Below are positions 1 through 8,008 of a stretch of DNA of 64,000 nucleotides, in pieces (the first letter of the stretch is position 1; the number at the start of each line of letters is the position of its first letter). Source of the DNA: Candidimonas humi (lineage in GTDB: Bacteria > Pseudomonadota > Gammaproteobacteria > Burkholderiales > Burkholderiaceae_B). The translations under genes and the position numbers were made by a program. The notes under the pieces were generated by a model. The model was not told the origin of the DNA. It was given only the letters and a program-made list of their open reading frames with translations, and ran no database searches. The stretch is from positions 714,639-778,638 of the forward strand of contig NZ_JAHTBN010000002.1 in assembly GCF_019166065.1 (NCBI RefSeq), read 5' to 3'.

Positions 1-801
1 CGAAAAGCCGCGCCGTTCGGCTTCCAGCATGGCTCCGTAGGCGATGACGTCGTTGCCGCAGATGAGGGCGGTGGGGCGTTCTCCGTCGCGCAGCATCACG
101 TTGCGCAGGGCCTGGCGGGCATCGTCCAGATGGTATGGAATCTCGGTATACCAGTCGTCCCGCATCGCCAGGCCGTGCTCGGCCAATGCCTGCTGCACGC
201 CCTGGACGCGGCCGGAAGCACGGTCGTTGCGCCCGGTCAGGGCGGCGATCATGCCGATGCGCCGGTGCCCCAGTCTTATCAGGTATTCGCATGCCATGCG
301 GCCGGCCGCGGTATTGTCGATGCCGACGCTCGCATAGGTCTTGTCGGGATGGTAGACGCCCACATTGACGAAGGGCATGCGCTGGTGCTGCAGCAGTTGG
401 CGCAGTTCGTCGGAATGGATGTCGCCGCGCAGGATCAGGCCGTCGATGCCGCGGCTGACCAGGTTCTGCACCTGGCGGAATTCGACTTCGGGGTCGTAAT
501 CGTTGGTGGCGAGCAGGAACAGGTAGCCTTGCGAGGAAAGATATTTCTGCAGGGCTTCGATGCCGCGCGCGAACATGGCGTTGTCGACGGTGGGCAGTAT
601 GGCGCCTATGGTCTGCGTGCGGCGCGACGACAGCGCGCGCGCCGCCGCATCCGGAATGTAGCCGAGCTCCCGTACCGCGGCGTCGATCCGGGCGCGCACT
701 TCGGGGCGCACGGCGTTGGGGTTGTTCAGCGCGCGCGACACGGTTGCCGTCGAGGTATTGGCCTTGAGCGCGACTTGGCGGATTCCTACATGATTGCCCA
801 T
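1..801 (-). CDS. LacI-family transcriptional regulator, truncated by the window edge
   Basis: Reading leftwards from an ATG at 801, the frame is open for 267 codons to base 1, so the C-terminus is missing. LacI proteins are usually about 340 residues, so roughly a fifth lies outside. Residues 5-50 form a LacI-type helix-turn-helix with the typical TATVSRALNN turn and the hinge-like LGYIPDAAARAL. A periplasmic-binding-protein-like effector domain follows. This family represses sugar or organic-acid genes and is released by a small ligand. The regulated genes are probably outside the window, because the neighbouring LysR at 874-1749 faces the same way. Confidence 0.9.
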   Translation of the reverse strand, partial: MGNHVGIRQVALKANTSTATVSRALNNPNAVRPEVRARIDAAVRELGYIPDAAARALSSRRTQTIGAILPTVDNAMFARGIEALQKYLSSQGYLFLLATNDYDPEVEFRQVQNLVSRGIDGLILRGDIHSDELRQLLQHQRMPFVNVGVYHPDKTYASVGIDNTAAGRMACEYLIRLGHRRIGMIAALTGRNDRASGRVQGVQQALAEHGLAMRDDWYTEIPYHLDDARQALRNVMLRDGERPTALICGNDVIAYGAMLEAERRGFS

Positions 802-873
802 TTTTTATAGCGATTGTTGTGGTGGCGCAAGACGGTATGTAGCAGGTTTCATGATAACCGAAACGTGCCGGAA

Positions 874-1749
874 TCAGCCGCCCACCACGCGTTCGATGAA
901 CGCGCCGAGCGCGGGGTTGTCGTGCCTGGCGCGCCAGGCCAGATAGATTTCGGCATGCAGGCTGTTGTGCTGCAGCGGCCGGAATATCACCTCGTGAAAG
1001 CGCAGTTCCCTGGCCGAGTCCGGCACGATGCCGGCTCCCATGCCGGCCCTGACCAGCGCCAGCAGCGTGTGGGTCTGGCCGGCGTATTGCGCGATCAGCG
1101 GCGAGGCGCCCGCCAATTCCATCGCGCCGACGATACGGTCGTGGAAATATTTGCCTTCCTTGGGGGCATAAAGAATGAAAGGCTGCTGGTGCAAGGCTTT
1201 CAGCGGCACCGTCTTCAGTTGCGCCAGCGGGGAATCCTGGTGCAGGGCTAGCACCAGCGGCTGGCGTTCGATCAGGCGGTGGGCAAAGCCCGGCTGCTGC
1301 GGCACGTGGCGGGTCAGCGCGGCATCGAGCTCGCCGGCAAGCAACAGGCTGTTGAGGTCGGTCGACACCATTTCACGCAACTGGATGTCGACGTCGGGCA
1401 GGATCAGGCGAGTGCGCTTGATGAGCGTGGGCATGAGGCGGTAGGCCGCGACCGCCGTGAACCCGAGCGCGATATTGCCCGCTTCGCCGCCGGACATGCG
1501 GCGCGCGGCCAGCGCCGCGCGCGCCGACAGGTCCAGCAAGTGGCGCGCGTCTCTGAGCAGGCTGCGGCCGGCCGGGGTAAGTTCCACCTGGCGGCTGCTG
1601 CGCGCGAAGAGCGCCGTGCCTACGTCCTGTTCCAGCAACTGGATCTGCCGGCTGAGCGGCGGCTGGGTCATGCACAGGCGCGCTGCGGCACGGCCGAAGT
1701 GCAGTTCTTCGGCCACGGCCACGAAGCATTCGAGCTGGCGTAGTTCCAT
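874..1749 (-). CDS. LysR-family transcriptional regulator
   Basis: A 291-residue protein with an N-terminal LysR winged helix (MELRQLECFVAVAEELHFGR, then the PPLSRQIQLLEQDVG recognition region) and a C-terminal substrate-binding fold from about residue 90. It is divergent from the Bug receptor at 1956 across a roughly 200-bp gap that holds two perfect dyads, which is the usual arrangement for a LysR protein that controls its divergent neighbour. The inducer is unknown; organic acids or aromatic metabolites are typical for this family next to Bug proteins. Confidence 0.92.
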   Translation of the reverse strand: MELRQLECFVAVAEELHFGRAAARLCMTQPPLSRQIQLLEQDVGTALFARSSRQVELTPAGRSLLRDARHLLDLSARAALAARRMSGGEAGNIALGFTAVAAYRLMPTLIKRTRLILPDVDIQLREMVSTDLNSLLLAGELDAALTRHVPQQPGFAHRLIERQPLVLALHQDSPLAQLKTVPLKALHQQPFILYAPKEGKYFHDRIVGAMELAGASPLIAQYAGQTHTLLALVRAGMGAGIVPDSARELRFHEVIFRPLQHNSLHAEIYLAWRARHDNPALGAFIERVVGG

Positions 1750-1763
1750 CGCTATCTTATTGA

Positions 1764-1810
1764 TTCAATAATTGAATTGATCTATGTTATTTATAGCTCG
1801 AACGGCTATA
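1764..1810. promoter_or_regulatory. two dyads in the LysR/Bug divergent gap
   Basis: Two perfect inverted repeats lie 15 bp apart: TTCAAT-A-ATTGAA (1764-1776) and TATAGC-N7-GCTATA (1792-1810). Both are in the AT-rich gap between the divergent LysR and Bug genes, the expected position for LysR recognition and activation sites. Binding is inferred, not shown. Confidence 0.55.
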
Positions 1811-1955
1811 GATCGCAATTCATCCCTATACTTCGACACTCTGCGGCCAGACCGCGGGTCCTGTTTCATCTGGGCCGGTGTCGAGGAGCATGCAGCTTCC
1901 GGCAGGCGGCCCGGCCTGCACGGCGCGACCTATTCCACAATCAGCAAGAAGAGGC

Positions 1956-2957
1956 ATGAAATCGATGGAGACTACAAATAAATTCCGCATCCGGGTGCGC
2001 ATGTTCGGCGCCGCGGCGGCCATGGCGGCGTTGTTGCCGCTGGCCAGCCACGCCGCCGACACATATCCGTCGCGGCCTATCAACTTGATCGTGCCGTTCG
2101 CCCCGGGCGGCGGCACGGATATTTCCGCCCGCCTGCTGGCTTCGGAACTGGGCCGCAAAATGAACGTCAGCATCGTGGTCGACAACCGTCCCGGCGCGGG
2201 CGGCCAGATCGCCGCCGACTATGTCGCGCGCGCCAAGCCGGACGGCTACACGCTGTTGTTCGCCAATTCCGGCATGCTGGCCATCAACCCGTGGCTGTAC
2301 AAGCTGCACAATGACCCGGCCAAGGCGTTCGAGCCCGTGTCGATGTTCTCGGACCTGCCGTTCGTGCTGGTCGTGTCGAATTCCCTGAAGGCCAAGAATG
2401 TGCAGGAACTGGTGGCGCTGGCCAAGGCCGAGCCGGGCAAGCACACTTTCGCCAGTTCGGGCATAGGCGGTGCGCCGCACCTGGCCGGCGAAATTTTCCA
2501 GGAAGCCACCGGCGTGAAGCTGGCGCATATTCCCTACAAAGGGGGCGGCCCGGCCATGACCGACTTGATCGCCGGCCGTGTGGACATGTTGTTCGCTTCG
2601 GTGCTCGAGACCGTGGCTTATGTGAAAGGCGGCAAGCTCAGGGCCTTCGCAGTGACCGGGGACAAGCGCGCGCCGGTCATGCCGGACGTGCCTACGCTGG
2701 ACGAGGCCGGCATACACAACGCGCAGACGGGCTCCTGGACCGCGGTGCTGGTGCCCAAGGGCACGCCCAAGGACATCGTCGACAAGCTGTCCGCGACCAT
2801 ACGCGAAATCGCTGCTTCCAAGAGCATCGAGGACAAGCTGACCTCGCAAGGCGCCGTGGCGCACGGTTCGACGCCCGAAGAACTGGCCAAGATCGCCGCC
2901 GACTCGCGCGCCCGTTATGGCAAGATCATCAAAGAGCGCCATCTGAGCCTGAACTGA
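1956..2957 (+). CDS. Bug-family (TctC-like) periplasmic solute receptor
   Basis: Encodes 333 residues with a secretion signal rich in Ala and Leu up to the SHAAD cleavage-like site, then the family start YPSRPINLIVPFAPGGGTD and the later GGPAMTDLIAGRVDM region. Bug proteins are periplasmic receptors that bind carboxylates or amides, either feeding a tripartite tricarboxylate transporter or acting as sensors. No TctA or TctB membrane gene is near, so this is an orphan receptor. The start at 1956 follows AAGAAG; an in-frame ATG at 1965, 10 bases after GAGG, is equally possible. The divergent LysR is the likely regulator. Confidence 0.9.
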   Translation: MKSMETTNKFRIRVRMFGAAAAMAALLPLASHAADTYPSRPINLIVPFAPGGGTDISARLLASELGRKMNVSIVVDNRPGAGGQIAADYVARAKPDGYTLLFANSGMLAINPWLYKLHNDPAKAFEPVSMFSDLPFVLVVSNSLKAKNVQELVALAKAEPGKHTFASSGIGGAPHLAGEIFQEATGVKLAHIPYKGGGPAMTDLIAGRVDMLFASVLETVAYVKGGKLRAFAVTGDKRAPVMPDVPTLDEAGIHNAQTGSWTAVLVPKGTPKDIVDKLSATIREIAASKSIEDKLTSQGAVAHGSTPEELAKIAADSRARYGKIIKERHLSLN

Positions 2958-3031
2958 CGCGGCATGCCGCGCCGCGAGAGCCGCCCCAGCCGCGCCTGAT
3001 GGGTGATTCTCGTGCTACAAGGCCCGGGTCC

Positions 3032-3180
3032 CATGCTGAACCGCACCCCAAAAGTCGGACATCGATCCAGGCTTTGGGGTGTTTTTTATGGCGAAGTATG
3101 ACGAGCAGTTCAAGCTGGGGCCTGGGCCTTTTTCCAGCGCCGGCGCGCCTTGAAAGTGCCGACCCATTTTGGGGCAGGCC
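3032..3180. mobile_element. IS3-family-like remnant with the first codons of OrfA
   Basis: The stretch begins with TGAACCGCACCCCAAAAGTC, which resembles an IS3-family left end. It is followed by an ATG at 3088 encoding MAKYDEQFKL, a typical OrfA N-terminus. The similarity stops abruptly there and the frame closes 11 codons later. A second GACCCATTTTGGGGCAG motif at about 3163-3179 resembles the complementary right end. The transposase is essentially absent, so this is an inactive scar between the Bug gene and the convergent SDR gene. Confidence 0.6.
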
Positions 3181-3969
3181 CTACACCACCATCGGTGTCG
3201 CCGCGCCGTCCATGCACAGGATGGCGCCCGAGATATAGCTTGCCTTGGGCGAGCACAAGAACAGCACGGCATTGGCGATTTCATCGGGCGAGGCGATGTG
3301 GCCCAGCGGCATTTTGGCCTCGGCCTGTTTCTTGGCGGCCTCTACCGTGATGTTGCGGGCGCGCGCTTCGGCTTCCAGGCCCTGTCCCATGCGGTCGGTC
3401 AGGGTGACGGTGGGATTGACGGCGTTCACGCGCACGCCCATGGGGCCGTATGCCGCGGCCAGCCCGGCGCTGGCAAGCATCAGCGCCGCGTTGGCGGCGC
3501 CGCCCGAGATGTGTACGGTGCTGGCGACTTTGCCGCCCATGCCGACGATGTTGACTACGGCGCCGGTCTTGCGCTGGCCCATGCGTTTGATCAAGGGGTC
3601 GATCACATTGATGTAGGAGAAGAATTTCGCCTGCATCGAGTTGTGCCAGGCTTGCGGCGTAAGTTCGGGAAACGGCGTGCGGCGGGCCGCGCCCGCGGAA
3701 TTGACCAGGATATCGATAGGGCCGCCGCCGGCCTCCGCCGCGTCGATCATTTGTAGCGCCGCGTCCGCGTCGGTCAGGTCGGCGCGATAGCCCACGGCCT
3801 CGAAGCCCGCGTCGCGCAGTTTGGCGACCGCTGCATCGAGCCTGGCCGCATCGCGTCCGACTATGCTGAGCCTCGCGCCTTCGCGACCGAAGCCCTGGGC
3901 GCAGGCCAGGCCGATGCCCCGGCTGCCGCCCGTGATGAGTACATGTTTGCCTGCAAGTTCGAGATCCAT
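3181..3969 (-). CDS. SDR-family protein with a non-canonical active site
   Basis: A 262-residue short-chain dehydrogenase/reductase fold. The NAD(P)-binding TGGSRGIG is at residues 13-20 and the structural NSAG at 90-93. The usual catalytic Tyr-x-x-x-Lys is missing: residues 153-157 read HISGG, and the upstream serine position is also replaced (NIVG at 140-143). It may use other residues, act on an unusual substrate, or be non-catalytic. The C-terminus (SYISGAILCMDGA) is normal for the family. It converges with the Bug gene across the IS remnant; transcription is towards that gene. Confidence 0.85.
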   Translation of the reverse strand: MDLELAGKHVLITGGSRGIGLACAQGFGREGARLSIVGRDAARLDAAVAKLRDAGFEAVGYRADLTDADAALQMIDAAEAGGGPIDILVNSAGAARRTPFPELTPQAWHNSMQAKFFSYINVIDPLIKRMGQRKTGAVVNIVGMGGKVASTVHISGGAANAALMLASAGLAAAYGPMGVRVNAVNPTVTLTDRMGQGLEAEARARNITVEAAKKQAEAKMPLGHIASPDEIANAVLFLCSPKASYISGAILCMDGAATPMVV

Positions 3970-4187
3970 GAAGTTTCCCCGGCTGGGTGTGTGATGAGAG
4001 GTTGGAAACAGGGTGTACGCCGCACACTATAGCGCCGGGCCGTAGCGAATGGATATGGCCGTTTGGCGGTTCGGCAGTTCGGCCGCTCGGGCGCGGCCTG
4101 GCCCGCCAGGCCCCGGGCTGGATGCATGCTCCGGGGCGTGGATGCTCTCAACTGTTTTGACTTATATGGGCTCGGCGCTGCAGCGCC

Positions 4188-5117
4188 TCAATTGCGGGCG
4201 CGCAGCGTGCTGCCCAGGCTGAACAGGCCCAGTCTCGACAGGCGGGCCGATTCCTCGGTGATCAGGTCTTTCAACATCGATACCGCGGGATCGGGAGTGC
4301 GCCGGATCCGGGTGGCGACCAGCAGTTGCCGGTACAACTGGACGCCGGAAATTTCCGACAGCGTGATGGGCGATGAGGATTCGACCGGCTTGAATACGGA
4401 TATCGGCATCAGGGTCGACCAGTGGCCGTGCAGCACGAGCTCGCGGATGGAATCGACCGAATCCATTTCCACGGGAATGTTCAGGGTAATGCCCAGCGGC
4501 GCGAGCTGCGGCTCGACGATGCCGCGGTGCAAGGTCGTCATGAGCAGGGGAATGCGCCGCAAGTCGGCCGCCTGGACGACAGGCTGGATCTTGCGCGATT
4601 TCTGCGTGACCAGCACGAACGGCTCGCCCAGCAAGGGCTGCAGAGTGACGGGCACGCTGGAAGCAGCGTCGGTCTTGGTGATGACTGCGATGTCTATGAT
4701 GCCTTTCACCAGCCAGTCGAGCAGGGCGGGGGTGAAAGCCTCGCGCACGGCCAGGTGCATGCCGGGCAGGATGCGCCGGCAGGTGTCGAAGACGCCGGGG
4801 ACGATGATGCGGGCCAGCGTCGGCGATGCGCCCAGGGCTACCCGGGATTGCGCCGGCCCGCCGGGGGCTTCGAGCTGCTTCCTGACCCGGTCGGCCTCGG
4901 CCAGGATGCGCTGGGCCGCCGTGTAGAGCGTCACGCCCGCGGGGGTGAGGTGCACGCCCCGCGAGGTGCGCAGCAGCAGTTCGACCCCGAGATCTTGTTC
5001 GAGCTGGCGGATTTGCCGGGTGATGGCCGGCTGGGCGATCGATATCGCCGCGGATGCGGCGTTGAGGCTGCCGGCATCGGCGGCGGCCACGAAGTATCGC
5101 AATGCGCGCAGGTCCAT
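4188..5117 (-). CDS. LysR-family transcriptional regulator
   Basis: A 309-residue protein with an N-terminal LysR helix-turn-helix (MDLRALRYFVAAADAGSLNA and QPAITRQIRQLEQDLG) and an effector domain. It is divergent from the dehydrogenase-cupin-Bug cluster starting at 5317, with two dyads in the gap, and is the likely regulator of that cluster. It also lies just downstream of the SDR gene's upstream region, and both genes are on the minus strand. The inducer is unknown. Confidence 0.92.
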   Translation of the reverse strand: MDLRALRYFVAAADAGSLNAASAAISIAQPAITRQIRQLEQDLGVELLLRTSRGVHLTPAGVTLYTAAQRILAEADRVRKQLEAPGGPAQSRVALGASPTLARIIVPGVFDTCRRILPGMHLAVREAFTPALLDWLVKGIIDIAVITKTDAASSVPVTLQPLLGEPFVLVTQKSRKIQPVVQAADLRRIPLLMTTLHRGIVEPQLAPLGITLNIPVEMDSVDSIRELVLHGHWSTLMPISVFKPVESSSPITLSEISGVQLYRQLLVATRIRRTPDPAVSMLKDLITEESARLSRLGLFSLGSTLRARN

Positions 5118-5224
5118 CGCTGCTGTTCCGTTTGCTGGTGTGTATCGGTGTCGTTCAGGAGCCGTATCGGCCGGCCCCGCGAGGGGGGCGAGCCGGCAGG
5201 AAGGCGAGGTGCCGGCGGGGCTTG

Positions 5225-5266
5225 GCTATATCGCTTTGATATAGCTAGGCCAATATACAGTATTGG
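5225..5266. promoter_or_regulatory. tandem perfect dyads in the LysR/dehydrogenase gap
   Basis: GCTATATC-N5-GATATAGC (5225-5245) has perfect 8-bp arms and is followed after 4 bp by CCAATA-N5-TATTGG (5250-5266) with perfect 6-bp arms. They lie between the LysR start at 5117 and the dehydrogenase start at 5317. Two adjacent sites match the recognition-plus-activation layout of LysR promoters. Confidence 0.65.
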
Positions 5267-5316
5267 ACACCCCGCAACAAGCTTCCTAAACTTGCCTCGA
5301 ACCTTGTGATTCCGCC

Positions 5317-6411
5317 ATGACCAAACCAGACAAGCAATTTGTACGGGCAGAAGTCTCCGAGCTTGCCCGCTTCATCGCCAGCGCGCTGGAACGCGCCGGC
5401 CTGCCCGCGCCGGATGCCGGCACCGTCGGCGGCCTGATGGCCGAGGCCGACCTGCAAGGGTCCGACGGCCATGGGGTCATACGGCTGCCGCAGTACGTAA
5501 AGCGCATCCGCGCCGGCGGCATCAATGTGCGGCCCGACATCCATGTCGTCAGCGAGCATGCGGCGATGGCGGTGCTGGACGGCGACAATGGCATGGGGCA
5601 CCTGGTGGTGTCGCGCGCGGTGGATCTGGCCGTGGAAAAAGCCCGGGCCTGCGGCATAGGCTGGGTCAGTACCCGGGCCAGCAATCATGCCGGGCCGGCA
5701 TCGCTATACGTGCGCAAAGTGTTGCGGCACGACATGCTGGGCCTGTATTTCGCGGTGGGCAATGCCAACCACTTGCCGCCCTGGGGCGGCCTGGAAATGC
5801 TGCTGTCGACCAATCCGATCGCCGTGGCCGTGCCGGCCGGCACGGAACCTCCCATCGTGCTGGACATGGCCACTACAGTGGCCGCATACGGCAAGGTCAA
5901 GGCGCTCGCCAAGCGCGGCCAGATGATGCCCGAAGGCTGGATGATGGACCGCGAGGGCCAGCCCCTGCTGGACCCGGCCCGGGCGGGCGAAGGCTTCCTG
6001 TTGCCCATCGGCGGCTACAAGGGTTATGGCCTGGCTCTGGTGACGGGGCTGCTTGCGGGCACCCTGGGCGGCGGCGCGATGGGGCGCGACGTGGTCGACT
6101 TCAACAAGGACCACGTCACCCCCACCAATACCGGCCAGGCGATACTCGCGCTCGATCTCAAGGTCTTTCGCGATCCGGCAGCATTCAAGACCGACGTCGA
6201 TCGCCTGGTCCGCGATATCCGCGGCAGCCAGCGTTTGCCGGGCGTGGAGCATATCCGGCTGCCCGGCGAGCAAAGCAATGCGAAACGCGAAATATATGCC
6301 GAGGCCGGCATCCCGATCGCGGCCGCCCTGGCGCTCGAACTCGACGCGCTGGCCGCCGAGCTGGGTATAGAACCTTTGCGATCGATGAGCCCGGCAGGCA
6401 CGGGCGCTTGA
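5317..6411 (+). CDS. Ldh-family NAD(P)-dependent malate/lactate-type dehydrogenase
   Basis: A 364-residue member of the type-2 malate/L-lactate dehydrogenase family, which also includes ureidoglycolate and sulfolactate dehydrogenases. Visible hallmarks are the GSDGHGVIRLPQY segment with the conserved histidine at residue 52, a TNPIAVAVPAG segment and a glycine-rich LPIGGYKGYGLAL region. Such enzymes interconvert 2-hydroxy and 2-oxo acids. It is first in a forward cluster with a cupin and a Bug receptor, divergent from a LysR gene, so a hydroxyacid catabolic role is likely. The exact substrate cannot be read from the sequence. Confidence 0.88.
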   Translation: MTKPDKQFVRAEVSELARFIASALERAGLPAPDAGTVGGLMAEADLQGSDGHGVIRLPQYVKRIRAGGINVRPDIHVVSEHAAMAVLDGDNGMGHLVVSRAVDLAVEKARACGIGWVSTRASNHAGPASLYVRKVLRHDMLGLYFAVGNANHLPPWGGLEMLLSTNPIAVAVPAGTEPPIVLDMATTVAAYGKVKALAKRGQMMPEGWMMDREGQPLLDPARAGEGFLLPIGGYKGYGLALVTGLLAGTLGGGAMGRDVVDFNKDHVTPTNTGQAILALDLKVFRDPAAFKTDVDRLVRDIRGSQRLPGVEHIRLPGEQSNAKREIYAEAGIPIAAALALELDALAAELGIEPLRSMSPAGTGA

Positions 6412-6484
6412 ATATGTCGGGCCCGGACTGGTGCCGGGCCTGTTGCGTAATGAACATGAAATTCCTCGTACAGGAGCCCCAACC

Positions 6485-6895
6485 ATGAGCGAACAGCGCA
6501 CACCGGCGGTCATGTATCCCGACCGGATCAAGAGCCACGACCGTGGGGGCGGGGCCCGCACCACGCCTCTCGTTACCGCGGCCGTCGGCGCCCAGTCCTT
6601 CATCAACGGCATCACCGAATTCGCGCCCGGCACGGCCATACCGTTCCACAGCCACAATTGCGAAGAAAGCGTGATGCTGCTGGAAGGCGACGCCATTCTG
6701 GACATCGAGGGCAAGGAATACCGGCTCAAGCCCCTGGACACCACCTGGATCCCGCCGAATATTCCCCATCGCTTCCGCAATATGTCGCCGGATAAAGGCA
6801 TGAAGATCCTGTGGATCTATGCCTCGCCCAACGCGACGCGCACGCTGGTCGAAACCGGCGAGACGCGGCCGATAGCCGCCGAGCATCGCCAATAG
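6485..6895 (+). CDS. small cupin-domain protein
   Basis: A 136-residue single-domain cupin. The metal-binding set is visible as PFHSHNCEESVM (two His and a Glu) plus the later PHRF histidine, in the usual order of the two cupin motifs. Cupins of this size are often isomerases, decarboxylases or metal-dependent sugar/acid-binding proteins. The ATG at 6485 is chosen because it follows an AGGAG-like site; an upstream in-frame ATG at 6431 has none. It lies 73 bp after the dehydrogenase and before the Bug gene, probably in the same transcript. Confidence 0.85.
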   Translation: MSEQRTPAVMYPDRIKSHDRGGGARTTPLVTAAVGAQSFINGITEFAPGTAIPFHSHNCEESVMLLEGDAILDIEGKEYRLKPLDTTWIPPNIPHRFRNMSPDKGMKILWIYASPNATRTLVETGETRPIAAEHRQ

Positions 6896-6983
6896 TCCGC
6901 GGCGCGTGCCGCCGGCGCCCGAGCATGGCGCAGCGGCGGCATGCGCCGCGGCGATAAAAAAATAAATCACTCAGGAGACAAAA

Positions 6984-7949
6984 ATGTTGCGTATCGTTTG
7001 TGCCTTTGCCTGCGCGGCCACGCTTGCCGCGGCGCTGCCGGCGCGTGCCGCGTATCCCGACAAGCCCATCCGCATGATCATCCCGCTGGCGGCGGGCAGC
7101 GCGGTGGACAATGCCGCGCGTGTGCTGGCCAAGAAGATGGCCCAGAACATGGGCGCGTCCATCGTGCTGGAAAACATACCCGGCGCGTCCGGGCAGATAG
7201 GCGCCGGCCAGGTGGCGCGCGCGGCGCCCGACGGCTACACCATCGGCGGCTTCAACGACAGCATCATGACCATGCTGCCGAACATACAGGCGCACCTGCC
7301 CTGGGACATCCTGAAAGACTTCGAGCCGGTGTCGCTGGTGGCCACGGTGGAATGGGGCCTGGTGGCTTCGCTGAAGTCGCCCTATCAATCGGCGGCGGAC
7401 ATCATCAAGGCCGCCAAGGCCGATCCCGGCCAGATCAATTACGGATCCGGCGGCGTCGGCAGTCCGCAGCACATCGCCATGGCATTGTTCGATTCCGACG
7501 CCGGGATCAAGATGCGCCACGTGCCCTACAAGGGGGCCTCGCAGGCGGCGGTCGGCATAGCCGGCAACGAGGTATCGGTGGGGTTCCAGGGCCTGGCTAC
7601 CGTCACCGGCCTGGTTGAAGGAGGCAAATTGCGGCTGATCGGCGTTACGACGCCCAATCGCATGCCGCAGTTTCCCAATGTGCCCACGGTATCCGAATCG
7701 GGCCTGAAAGGGTTCCTGTTCAATTCATGGTTCACCATCGTCGCCCCGGCCGGCACGCCCAAGCCCATCATCGACCGCCTGAACGCCGAAATCGTCAAGG
7801 CCCTGAAAGACCCCGAGGTGATCGAGCGCTACAAGCACTACGGCCTGACGCCGCGCGGCTCGACGGCACAGGAACTCGGCGTCGAGACACGCACGCAACT
7901 GGCGCGCTACCACAAGCTGATCCACGACGCGGGCATAGAGCCGCGCTGA
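6984..7949 (+). CDS. Bug-family (TctC-like) periplasmic solute receptor
   Basis: A 321-residue orphan receptor with a signal peptide (MLRIVCAFACAATLAAALPA, cut near ARA) and the family start YPDKPIRMIIPLAAGSAVD. The middle contains the conserved GGVGSPQHIAMALF and HVPYKGASQAAVGIAG ligand-pocket segments. A CAGGAGAC ribosome site precedes the ATG. It follows the dehydrogenase and cupin genes and probably supplies or senses their substrate. No cognate membrane subunits are in the window. Confidence 0.9.
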   Translation: MLRIVCAFACAATLAAALPARAAYPDKPIRMIIPLAAGSAVDNAARVLAKKMAQNMGASIVLENIPGASGQIGAGQVARAAPDGYTIGGFNDSIMTMLPNIQAHLPWDILKDFEPVSLVATVEWGLVASLKSPYQSAADIIKAAKADPGQINYGSGGVGSPQHIAMALFDSDAGIKMRHVPYKGASQAAVGIAGNEVSVGFQGLATVTGLVEGGKLRLIGVTTPNRMPQFPNVPTVSESGLKGFLFNSWFTIVAPAGTPKPIIDRLNAEIVKALKDPEVIERYKHYGLTPRGSTAQELGVETRTQLARYHKLIHDAGIEPR

Positions 7950-7976
7950 ATGACTGCGAGCCGGCGCCTGGCGGTG

Positions 7977-7997
7977 CCGGCCTCGTATCGAGGCCGG
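7977..7997. terminator. hairpin between convergent genes
   Basis: A perfect 9-bp stem CCGGCCTCG with loop TAT lies between the forward Bug gene ending at 7949 and the reverse DapA-like gene ending at 8009. It has no clear U-tract on either strand, so it is a probable but unproven bidirectional terminator. Confidence 0.5.
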
Positions 7998-8008
7998 GCG
8001 CCCGCGGA

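Noticed and set aside
1..801. Forward frame of 226 codons at 130-810
   Set aside because: The reverse frame encodes an intact LacI start with a standard helix-turn-helix; the forward frame has no recognisable domain.
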